DNA from: Azolla caroliniana
Taxonomy: Eukaryota > Polypodiophyta
Direction: 5' to 3'
Assembly (NCBI GenBank): GCA_043228905.1
Contig: JBHGNT010000013.1
Location: 124,001-188,000 of the forward strand
Length of the DNA: 64,000 bases
The position numbers and the translations under genes were made by a program. Positions 29,801-39,896 of the stretch are shown piece by piece (the stretch's first letter is position 1; each line of letters starts with the position of its first letter). The notes beneath the pieces are model-generated. The model saw only the letters and a list, made by a program, of their open reading frames with translations, did not search any database and was not told the origin of the DNA.

Positions 29801-31697
29801 GACATGTAACCGAGTTGGCCATGCCATAAGTTTGGATCGGTCTTTTTGAGCTACGTTCACGGCCTCTTCTAGATTGATTGCCATTAGCAGGTATAGGTTG
29901 TTGTACTTGTGTCCACTCCCAATTCTGAGATTTCCCCGGCTAATCATCCATATCAACTCACTTAGAGTCGTTCAGTACCCGTCTTTGGCTAGCATGCCGA
30001 TGGAGACCAGACTCCTTTTTAGATCGGGTACGTGCCTGACTTGGTGCAGGGTGATCATGTTGCCATTGGGCAATCATATGGGTACCTTTCCTGTCCCTGC
30101 GATTTTGCACTCCTGCCCATTTCCCAGTCGGACTGTGTTGTTGGTGTCAACCGAATAGTTCAAAAACCATTCTATGTTTGGGATCGCATGAAATGTGGCA
30201 CCGGAATCCAGTAACTACGTGTGTGCTTCTTGTGCACTGGGACTTCCCCGATCATGGAGTCCTCTAAGGAGAGAATTTCTCTTGATGGAGAGTCGACAAC
30301 GTTGATTTGGTTGCCAGCTAGAGAGTAGTGTGAATCGGGTCTACCTCGATTTCGCTCAGATTAGTGACCATTCTCTTTCCTCTTGATTGACCAGCAATCG
30401 GAAACATTGTGGCCAGCGTTTCTGCAGTGTGTGCAGAATTCGCTTGATCGGCCCATTCTCGACTTTGACCGTTGTCGGTCTCCCCTCGTTTTTGATCGGT
30501 TGGTATTCCGACTAGTTATGTCTCGGCTTGTTCTCTCGTACAACTCTGTAGGTCGAACGACTCAATCGAGTGACGGGCTTCTGCCGATTCATTGATGGTA
30601 AGTCCCATCGATTTTCGCTGAATGTCCTCGGTGAGGACTTGGCCGATTGTCTCATCCAGATTTAGGATCGGTCGACTATTGGCGTATGTCATGCAGAATA
30701 CCTCCCCACTCGCCGGCAAGCTCGATAGGAGGGCAAGGGCTTTCACTTCTTCTTCGAAGTTGATCCCTTGTGAGGAGTGTTCTGACAACACAGCGGATCG
30801 GTTTCTCTCATCTTTATGTTGAAAAGTTGTTTGATCAAAATTAGTTTCGAAGATGAGGACTTCTTCTCATACACGGTTTGTAACTTCTCCCATAGTGAGA
30901 ATGTTGTCATTGAAGAGAATTGCGTGGAATATTGCTCGGCCTCAACCGAGTAATGAATCACTTCAATGAGAATGAAACACAGAAATGGGAAATAGAGAGT
31001 GAACGCACGTACACACACAAGCAATAGAGAGTACTCGGGATGTTTACATGGAAAACCCTAATAGGGAAAAACCACGGGAGCCCACATACTCCAAATTATC
31101 ACTATATGATAAAGGTACAATTAGAGACTCGGAAGCCATGACCTAACGACCTCGAGCTCTGTTTTTTTCACCGAGCAACGGTTACAACAGAGTATCGCTC
31201 TGTATCTCTTCTCTCTCTCTCTCTCTCTACAACATTCATACAACAATATAACAACAACCTTTTTTAAGTGATACCCTAAGTCATATTTATACTTATGTGA
31301 ACATAGGGCTATTTACAAATATAGCCTCAATAGGCTTACTCAAAACATATTTACAAATATGTCTTCTCTTCCGGTTCTGACCGGGTCCTCTTCATTCATA
31401 ACCGGATCCCATCCGAAGGGACCGACTTCCCAACAGTCGTCTCTTTTGCCATGATGAAGTAGACGTTTTCGGCTAGGTGCATTCGAATGGTGGAGCGTGC
31501 AATTTCGACCATTGATTGTCATGTTCTGACATTGATCTCCACTCATCGACTGACATTGAAGCATGCTTTTCAGAGTGTCGAATGGCCTCGACCTGTCTTC
31601 AAATAATCAGTACGTCCTGCATCATCTCCTTCCATAGGGCAAAGTTTTTGCCGTTGAATTTTCGGATCTCAACTCCTATACCGGATGTTGATGCCAT
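26835..31697 (-). pseudogene. CopB gag-pol, multiply broken
   Basis: The gag begins at an ATG at 31697 (MASTSGIGVEIRKFNGKNFA) and is soon stopped. After the solo LTR it resumes with SLWEKLQTVYEKKSSSSKL. A knuckle CTHCRNAGHNVSDC lies at about 30400-30450. Integrase traces cover about 29900-28900. Reverse transcriptase is at 28200-27721 with LEQLDVKTIFLHGDLEEDIY and NKSLYGLKQAPRMWYQKFD. The active site reads YVND instead of YVDD, a loss of a catalytic aspartate. RNase H is at about 27668-27321 and the C-terminal end at 27047-26835 (DFLTKPLPNQRF). Confidence 0.85.
30908..31435 (-). mobile_element. solo LTR (CopA/CopF type) inside CopB gag
   Basis: The segment aligns with the CopA LTR (34518-34998) and CopF LTRs over nearly its full length, including the GTGGAAAACCCTAATAGGG motif and the TGTTGGGAAGTCGGTCCC tip. 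CopB gag reads ...AKETT on one side and TTFSLWEKLQ on the other, so the insertion split gag with an apparent 5-bp duplication, GTTGT (30903-30907) versus GTCGT (31436-31440). One mismatch and a slightly ragged inner end leave the exact left boundary uncertain by about 12 bp. Confidence 0.75.
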
Positions 31698-31792
31698 GAT
31701 TCTTTTGGAAGTGAGATTTACTAACCTGGTCTTTTCTTTCAGCCTTTTCTGTTGTCTGTTGCCGCCGAGCAGCAGATCGCACTGATACCAGT

Positions 31793-31909
31793 TGAAGCGG
31801 AAGTGTATGCGGAAATGTATGAGGATCTGTCTCAGTTCGTACTTAGAAAACAACACAGAAAGAGAAGCAAAGATATACACAGTTTGAAGCTTAAATGGAA
31901 GTTCTATTA

Positions 31910-31952
<43 letters not shown>

Positions 31953-32071
31953 AGACTCAATATCCGATACACAATCAAGAAGATTGTTCTTTACAACGTT
32001 ACGTTATTGCATATATACTAAGCCCTAACTATAGAATACAAAGTGGAGGGAGTCAGCCTTTTATGCCAACA
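31793..32071 (-). repeat. CopB 5' LTR (279 bp)
   Basis: It is next to a primer site, TGGTATCAGTGC, read on the - strand just inside (31780-31791), two bases from the LTR end. The longer CT run (about 31914-31951) explains most of the length difference from the other LTR. Confidence 0.9.
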
Positions 32072-34517
32072 TTCTCTCTCTTAGAGGATATCTCTGTCCT
32101 TGGTTCTCGATCACCGGTTCCTCCGCTTGCTCTTCATCCAAATTTGATTCGAGGTCTTGTTCAGTTCCGGTGTCCAATTCTACTTTGGTCAGTTTGGGTC
32201 TTTGTTCGAATCCGACCGGTTCATCATGGTCCTCGTCTGACATCCGGCTTTCGACCGGATGTGTCCTAGCATCTTCCAACCGATCTTTGTCGGTCGACCT
32301 GGAGTCTATTATCTTCTTCCCCGACTCCCAGTCGGCAATGTTCTTGTCTTCCATTGTCTCAATTCCGAAATACTTTCTCGTCGACCAAGTCCCATACCCG
32401 GTAGCCGAACTCATCATTGTCGTATCCAAGGAATATGCATGACTGGGACTTCGGATCCAACTTTGCTATCTTGTCCTTTGCAACATGCACATAAGAGAGA
32501 TAGTTGAACACCTTCAGATGCCCGTAAGACACATATTTACTGGTCCATACTCTCTATGGTGTGTCTCCATTGAAGGGCGCTGAGGGTGATCTGTTTATCA
32601 CATAGGTCGTTGTCATCAGCAACTCAGCCCAAAACGTCTTTGATAACTTTGCATGTGCTAGCATGCTCTAGACTAGCTCCATCATAGTCTGGTTCATCCT
32701 TTCGGCCAGTCTGTTCAGCTCTGGTGTCTTTGGCATGGTGAATTCAAGCCGGATCCCCTTCAACCGGTAGTACTCCTCGAATTTCCCCCTGTATTCTCCT
32801 TCCTTGTCCGCTCGAACCGCCTTCAGCTTCCAGCCAGTTTCTCTTTCCACTCTCGGGTGGAAATCCTTGAAGACGGATAATACTTGGTCCTTCATCTTCA
32901 GCGGTGAGACCCACAACTTCTAGATGTGGTCGTCTACGAACGTCACGAAGTACTACAATCCGGCATGTGACTTCATGTCCACTTGACATACATTGGTAGG
33001 CACAAGCTCCAGCGGTGCATTCAATCTCATCAGTGGTCTTGTTCGAAAGGAGGTTCGGTTTTGCTTGCCGGCCAAACAATCGGTGCACTTCTCAAGCTAC
33101 ACGTCTTTCACCTCCGAAATGAGGTTGTCTTCGGCAAGTCTTCGCATCCCCTTCTGGCTCATGTGGCACAACCTTTTGTGCTATAGCTCACTGGCATTTT
33201 CGGATGCTACGTTCACTTCCTGCCGGAAAATCCAGGAATGCATCAAGTACAATGAGTTGATCTTCCGGGCTCGAGCAACGATCAGGCTCCCTTTGCAAAA
33301 CTTCATGGCTCCATTCCGGATGCTACCCGTGTAGCCTTCATCATCTAGCCAACAAGCTGATATTAGGTTCAACCGAACCTTCGGAACTTGTCATGCGTCC
33401 TTCAATAGCAACTTGCACCCAGTTGACGTTGTCAACCACACATCTCCTATGTCGACAATTTAGCATGCACCTTCATTTCCCATCCGGACAAAATCGTGAT
33501 CTCCTGCTTTATACGATGAGAAGCACTTCTGGTTGGGGGTCAGATGGAATGACACGCCGGAGTCGACCACCCATGTTGTTTCGTCGCTGACAAGATGCAG
33601 TTCACTCTCCTCGGTGATTAGTGGCAATTCTTCTTCACTTGTCACGATCGCCGACATTCATTTCCAATCCGAACTTCTCCGGTTTGAACCCTTCTTCGAG
33701 TCAACATTGTCGGTTCCTTTCTCCTTCCAGAAGTGCCGACAATTCTTCTAGAAGTGCCCCGGTTTTCCGCAATAAAAGCAAGTGGGCCTCCCCCTTGACT
33801 TCGACCTCATCCCCAATTTGTTCCGGTTCTGGGGATTCCGATTCCAGCCTCTTCCCCGGTTATGGTCGTCTTCCGTAACCAAGGCCTTCGGATCGGTTCC
33901 GGACTCCCGGCCCTTTCGACGAGCTTCTTCATCCAGCAAGCTTGATTTTACCCTTGCTAGGGACAACAGTTTTCCTTCCGACCTGGTGTTGCCCAAAGTG
34001 ACAACTAGTGTCTCCCAACTATTAGGGAGAGAACCGAGCAACAACAATGCAAGTACTTCGTCGGCTAAAGGTACTTCCAACGAGGTTGTTTGACTTCTGA
34101 GCCCCTGGAATGCATTCATGTGCTCCGCCATGTTGGATCCGTCTTGGTACCGGAGTCTCACTAACTTCCGGAATACCGAAACCCGATTTACGACATTTTT
34201 ACTCTCTAGCATGGTACCGATTTTCTCCTAGAGCACATGAGCCTTACTTTCTTCATTAAAGTTATTGTACAGGCTCATGTCGATGAAGCATCTAATGTAT
34301 GTCATCGTCTTCATATGTATCACCTCCCACGTCGTGGCATTGATCTTGTCCGGTTTCTTGTCCCCGAACTGTATCGGCAGCCAGAGGTCTTTGACCACAA
34401 GCATGTCCCTCATCTTCAACTTCCATACTGGATAGTTGGAGCCGGTGAGCTTGAACATGATTCCGAATGACTCTTCCATTTTTTTCAAGGTTTAGAACTT
34501 TTGCTTTGATACCAAAT
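32072..34517 (-). pseudogene. CopA gag, protease and integrase half (right of CopB)
   Basis: On the - strand gag starts near 34488 (ESFGIMFKLTGSNYPVWKLK). Gag core sequence follows (RLRYQDGSNMAEHMNAFQGL), then a zinc knuckle CFYCGKPGHF near 33780-33750. The protease site is WVVDSGVSFHLTP, with DSGV in place of the usual DSGA. Integrase pieces run from about 33372 to 32668 with stops. The linker before the reverse transcriptase (EEQAEEPVIENQGQRYPLRE) ends exactly at the CopB insertion. The domain order is continuous with 24781-26404 once CopB is removed. Confidence 0.85.
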
Positions 34518-34998
34518 TGTGCGGAATAGAGCTCGTCCACAACCGAGTCTTAATCACTCAATGGAAGAATATAGGAAATACAAATAAGCCAGACACAGGA
34601 TGTTAACGTGGAAAACCCTAATAGGAGAAAAAACCACGGGAGTCCATAGACTCCAACTATCACTATAAGAAGAGGATACAATGCAAGACTCAGAAGCAAC
34701 GACCTCGAGATCTGGCTTCGCCAACCGACGGTTACAACAGAAAACCTTTCTGTATCTCACACACACACTCTCTCTCTCAAGTTCTCTCTATGTCTATAGT
34801 ACAATAATGACAAAAACCCACACTATGAAGTGATTGACCTAACTCGTATTCATACTTATACGACTTTAGGACTATTTACAAATATGCTATGACAGGCACA
34901 CTAGAAACATATTTACAGATATGTCCCTGGATCCGGTTCACACCGGATCTATCCGATCCGGTTTCCGGTTCTCATCCAGAGGGACCGAATTCCCAACA
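34518..34998 (-). repeat. CopA 5' LTR (481 bp)
   Basis: In element orientation it starts TGTTGGGAATTCGGTCCC at 34998 and ends GCACA at 34518. A primer site TTTGGTATCAAAGC follows at about 34503-34517. It is homologous to the CopF LTRs and the solo LTR at 30908-31435. The other LTR of CopA is absent. Confidence 0.85.
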
Positions 34999-36216
34999 CT
35001 ATTGTGACAACCTCGCAACATCCAGCTAGCTAAGAACCCTGTCTTCCACGCCTAGAGAAAGCACATCGAGGTGCACTATCATTTTGTCCGAGAGCGAGTC
35101 CTCTCCGGTGAAGTGGAACTTGTATATGTTTCGACGAATCACCAGGTCGCCGATATCTTCACCAAACCTCTCGGCCTAGAAAAGTTGTGGCATTTTTCGA
35201 GCCAGTTTAGCATATAGCACCTCGACATGCTGAACTTGAGGGGGAGGCACGAGAAAGAGAACGAGAGGGAGGAAGGAGGAAAGATGAAGTAAAAAAACCG
35301 AATCAGATGAATAATTTGATTTCAGAATGACTTAAGAAGTCGGAACGTTCGGATCGGCTAAAGAAGTCGACGACTTGTGGACAGATGGAAGAATATCGAC
35401 TAAGTGGAGACTATCTGGATGTAGGGGGAGCGGTCGAAAGAATGAGTCAAAGCCAAATCCATCCAAACAAGGGGGAGATTGAGCCGAGAAAGGCAAGGCA
35501 AGTGGCTGAGCCAGGAAGGGCAGAGCCAACCTAGAGATAAAGGCTAGGACCAGGACATGGTCAGATGTGGTGAAGGGCCTAAAGGAGGAGGAATTGGAGA
35601 CAACCAATTTGAACAAGAGTGGGAACGAATCGGAGATAGCCGATTCAAAAGAACCGAATCACATTAAGGCCAAGCAGACAAGGAGGTAGCCAAAGCTGAC
35701 GCCGATACGGAGGAGTTGACGGGTTGAGGGGAACCAATGTCGTGATAGTGAGGGGTAGTGTTGAGAGACAAGCTCAACATGGGCCGAATTGGCTGAAGAG
35801 GCCGAGAGTCAAATCGGTTGGAGACCGATCAGTTAGGCCCGAACCGGCAGAATAAGCCGAAAGCCGAATTGGTTGGTAAACCGAATCGACTAGCCGTTAT
35901 GGGTCTATATTCCTATTTTAGTAATAGGAATATTATAGGTTGTTAGTGTCAGGATCATTCATGAGCATTAAATTACTGGTAGTACTTGTGTCCGTCCACT
36001 TGTCAGGGATAATATAAAAAGTGCTCATTGAGCACACTATATGTATATACAAAGAACATTTTGTAATAGAAGGTGGTTGTTGTTTGGTCTCTTTGTCTCT
36101 CCTCTCTTCCTCACTATCTATCCATTCTTTGTGTTTACCTAACTCTCAAGTTTCCGAATAACCAACAGTGTACTCTGTGTCTACCGCTTACGTTTCCGCA
36201 CACGTATTCTTTTACA
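34999..36216 (+). mobile_element. CopD: 3' end of a copia element (RNase H end, 3' region, 3' LTR)
   Basis: On the + strand an RNase H C terminus is readable at about 35003-35215: LAKNPVFHA, a stop, HIEVHYHFVRERVLSGEVE, VADIFTKPLG. About 540 bp of non-coding, purine-rich 3' region follows, then an LTR at 35759-36216. A G-rich tract (GTGAGGGGTAG) abuts the LTR. The 5' part is missing because the copy starts at the CopA LTR edge. A portion of the same 3' region is found inside CopF at 55971-56150. Confidence 0.8.
35759..36216 (+). repeat. CopD 3' LTR (458 bp)
   Basis: It starts TGTTGAGAGACAAGCTCAAC and ends ATTCTTTTACA. The same family recurs as a solo LTR at 57396-57793 and a partial LTR at 63792-64000. 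A TATA-like AATATAAAAAG and the phrase GTGCTCATTGAGCACA lie in its second half. Confidence 0.8.
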
Positions 36217-36675
36217 CCTAGTACACTGGGCCTCCCTTCGTCGAACTTTGGAAGCTTGACAGTTGTTGCTCCTCCCGCACAACACCAACACTAATCGAAA
36301 AGAGACAATGTGAAAACAAGAACACATCCATGTTCACAAGTGGAAGGATCACACACAAATGGAAGGATAAGGAATATTTTGTCTGATTTTGGGGTTTAAT
36401 GAGCCATTTCACAAAACACAATGATACCAGTATCACAACTTCTCAAAATTGTGATGGAAATGCTTAAAAATCCAACATTTTATAAAGTTTAAAATTCACA
36501 AAATTTGGGGCTTAATCCAAAAGTTACATCGTGTATTTTTTTGGACAAATAACAATTAATGTTTTTTGTAACAAACGATCTAGTTAAGGAGCAACTGGTT
36601 TCAGAAAACCATTATTATATCAATCGATTTATTACAAACATAAATTTGTTACAATTTGATTCCAAAATTACATCT

Positions 36676-36751
36676 AGGAACATTTCCTTGTATTGTTGTC
36701 TATTTTTGGTCTTGAAGAATAAAATAGACAACAATACAAGGAAATGTTCCT
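36676..36751. repeat. perfect hairpin, 31-bp arms and 14-base loop
   Basis: The left arm 36676-36706 begins AGGAACATTTCCTTGTATTG. The right arm 36721-36751 is its exact reverse complement. The loop is TGGTCTTGAAGAAT. The fold has no mismatch. No flanking target duplication was found. Confidence 0.95.
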
Positions 36752-38551
36752 TTAATCACGGTTCATAGATCAAGTTACAACAATGGCACTTGGCCGGACT
36801 TGACACGACAACAAGTACGAATATGTGAGGAAAATGAAACGTGGTGATGGAAGGGTTCGATGAAGAGCACGACTCTCACACGCCTGCACTCGAGACGCTC
36901 TCCTTATGACAACCTGAGCATTTCGGCACACGAATGGTGAGCTCTCAGATTCACAATGGCGAACATGGGCGAACGTTAACAATAAACATAACCATTTTGC
37001 CCCTTTTTCCTCGGTTTTCTCATCATTGTTGCACATCTTCACGACAATGTAGACCACTTGGCTTTGCTTTACGTGGTCACGAAGGTTATGCTCAAGTGAA
37101 AGTTTTCTTGTTAAACGATACTACTCTAGAGATTCAGATTTAGTTTCCATCGAGTAGAGACACAAACACACGATCGTCAACTAACTAGCCTCATGACCTC
37201 TAGATGAGTGTTGATGATGGTCTATGGTACCCCAAGGGCGATCCCTGTGAATGGTTCCTAAAGATATAGTTCTTCTTGATTGTGGTCTTCCTACAAATAG
37301 GAGTCAATGTCGTAAGCAAATCTCTAGTGATCGACAATTTAGAGGGACTTTTTTACTTGTCCAATAGAGGGACGTGTAATTTCAAATAAGTAGGACTTCT
37401 ACGTTCAATAATGTAAATCCGCAAAAGTATAGGATAGATAAGTATGAATATAGGACAAAAGTAACATGGGTACATATTTTGAGAGTATAAGATTTAGTTT
37501 TTGACTCTTGACATATATGTCAATCACTTGAAGTGAGATATGATTTGGTGGGTACAATCATGGGTCAAATTGTAAGAGTGTAATATCGTCCCCTTCTTTC
37601 TATATAAACCTTATATTTAGGGTTTTTTTGTTTATCTTTCTAGTTGTTACAAACTTTTAAGATAAAGCATTCATGAGCCCTTGGTCCTTGAGGACGAAGA
37701 GCCATTTTTTCCCTCTTCTTTATATCCCTCCATTTCAAGAACTAAAGCCTAAGCTATATGTTGTTTTCTTTTTCGATTTCTTGATATCAACTACATGACG
37801 TGAGTGTTTATGATGTTGCAAATGTGTGAGTGTGTGAGATTTTAATTGTTTCCCATTGCTCATCAACCAAAATGGAGCCACGATCTCGAAGGCATGTTGA
37901 AGCAATTTGAAATTCTTCCTTGATGGAGTGTTCCTCTTCCTTATTGAATGTGATTTAGCATGTCTCAAACCTAAAACCATGTAACAATGACACCAATAAG
38001 CTTTTTTGTCATTCTAGTGTTTTTCAAACAAATTTATTAATATAATTGTGTGTTTCCAAAGAGAGAGAGAGAGAGAGAGAGAGTGCGTGTGTGTGCATAA
38101 GGTTGACGGGGGATAATTATACATTGATAAAGCACCCCAAAATACATGGAGTGTTAGTTTCTATTCTACATTTTATGTGTTCTTAGATAGAATCGTTGAA
38201 TCAATCAATCATAATGGAAAAGTTAGTGAAATTTCGTATAGTATCCACTCATTCAAAACTATGAATAATAACCTTACAGGTCTAGTAAAGCTAGACTTTA
38301 TAACACATGCTTTGCAACGAGTGAGTGTTCACACGTAAGATGTGTGGCTAAGCACAATATCTTGATGACAAATGTGGCGAGTATCACCACATGGATGCTA
38401 TAAGAGATCTTGATGGAGGGAGTGAGGACCCTCATCATCCCATCATTGTATCCTTTCTTATGGATGGATGTAGGTGTACATAATGTGTTCATGATCACAT
38501 GATATGACTCATGATCCTAGAATGGATAATATTATAGGAAGCTTATCATGT

Positions 38552-38764
38552 GAGAGCATCCATCCTACAATTATCGAGGAGATAAGAGGCCCATGAATGC
38601 CAAGCTTGCTATTACCAATAATTCTCTCTTCTCAGTTTTTATTATTGTAATTAGCTACATGAGAGCATCCATCCTACAATTATCGAGGACATAAGAGGCC
38701 CATGAATGCCAAGCTTGCTATTTACAATAATTCTCTCTTCTCTATTATTATTATTGTAATTAGC
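38552..38764. repeat. 109-bp tandem duplication
   Basis: Two copies start at 38552 and 38661. They share GAGAGCATCCATCCTACAAT and GAGGCCCATGAATGCCAAGC with few differences. There is no coding potential. Confidence 0.9.
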
Positions 38765-38830
38765 TTACCTTAGTGGTAAGTTGTTAACACTACTAGCATA
38801 GACTATGTCTAGGGATTGAGACCCAATTTT
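38764..38830 (+). mobile_element. possible SINE-like fragment
   Basis: TTAGTGGTAAGTTG (A-box-like, two mismatches) is followed about 40 bases later by GATTGAGAC (B-box-like, one mismatch) and a short T-rich stretch. This is weak and is offered only as a possibility. Confidence 0.2.
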
Positions 38831-39896
38831 CTCACCTCTCTATTACTCCATAAATATCCCTTAATTTACTAGACACCATTGTGGAATGTAGGGGTTGAAC
38901 CCATGACCTCTTGGTCTTCATTGGGCAAACATCTCTCTCTCTCTCTCTTTGCTTTCTATAAATAATGTATTTCATTATGAAGAAAAAACACCACTGTGAC
39001 AAACTTACAACATAGTATGGAACTCTAGGGATGTAAATGCTACTATGAACTTCAGAATATGATGAGATGTCACCTGGCATCATGGTTGAGATTTCGTGAT
39101 TCCTTGAACACTGTCAATCGCCACCAAAAGAAGTTCTATTAACTTTCACGTCCCAACTCACGAATCAAAAGTGAAGGGCATGAATGCGCACATATTGTAA
39201 TCGAACCATAGGCCCCCTCCTCCCCACCCAAATGCCTCAAGAACTCAAGAACAAAGTTAGAAATGAGGCATGACTCAACTAGTTGTTCACCGGGAGAAGT
39301 TCATATGTAGAAATTAGAATGAATGAATTTTTGTGTTTTTATTTTATTTCAAATGTTATGTAATTTTTATGTTTTGGACAATTGAATGAATGGAATGAAT
39401 GAATGGATTGTCACGGGAACCGGAAAAAACTGCAAAAAATCTTCTCAACTTCTCTGTCTGTCTGTCTGTCTGTGTCTCCCCTGTTCCTCTGCCTCTGCCT
39501 CTGCCTCTGTTCTGAGTTTCTCTGATCGATCGATCGAGGAAAGCCTAAGTAGGTCCCCTCCAAGGCAACACAAATTTGAGCCTCTTCCTCCTGCTCTCTT
39601 TCGGCACATGATCCCTTTCTTCCTCCCCTGCGCCGCTTTGCTACGGTTCGATCATCACCATGAAGAAGAAAAAGAAAGAGGAAGTGACAGAACTCAGATC
39701 AGGGAATGGATTAATGGCGTTTCGCTTGGGACTTGGGAGGGTGTCGACAGGCCGCTGCTGCAAGATCATACGCTGCACACTCTTTCAATAGGATCTTAAT
39801 TGAATGATCCTTACCTAATATCCAAGGTTTTACTTTACTGTCCAACCATCATAATCATCATCAACAATAGCGATAAGATTGATAGAGAGGAGCAGT

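Larger units (their letters stand above)
26405..32071 (-). mobile_element. CopB: full-length but decayed copia element inserted in CopA
   Basis: It is 5667 bp, with LTRs at 26405-26667 and 31793-32071 and a perfect 5-bp target duplication TTCTC at 26400-26404 and 32072-32076. In element orientation the LTR starts TGTTGGCAT and ends CTTCA. The LTRs differ at roughly a dozen positions plus a CT-tract length difference, so it is much older than Cop1. The coding region is broken in many places. A solo LTR of the CopA/CopF type is inserted in its gag. Confidence 0.92.
36217..39896. other. intergenic DNA upstream of the kinase gene
   Basis: No gene was recognised. Contents seen are the hairpin at 36676-36751, an AG-repeat tract at about 38059-38082, a 109-bp tandem duplication at 38552-38764, a SINE-like segment just after it, and CT-repeat tracts near 38932-38948. 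The last 500 bp (39386-39896) is pyrimidine-rich with TCTG repeats (about 39457-39475) and CCTCTG repeats (about 39485-39510). This fits the 5' leader of the kinase transcript. Confidence 0.5.

Noticed and set aside
39386-39799. 137-codon open frame before the kinase
   Set aside because: It is Ser/Cys/Pro-rich because of TCTG and CCTCTG repeats, shows no domain, and lies in what looks like the pyrimidine-rich 5' leader of the kinase transcript.
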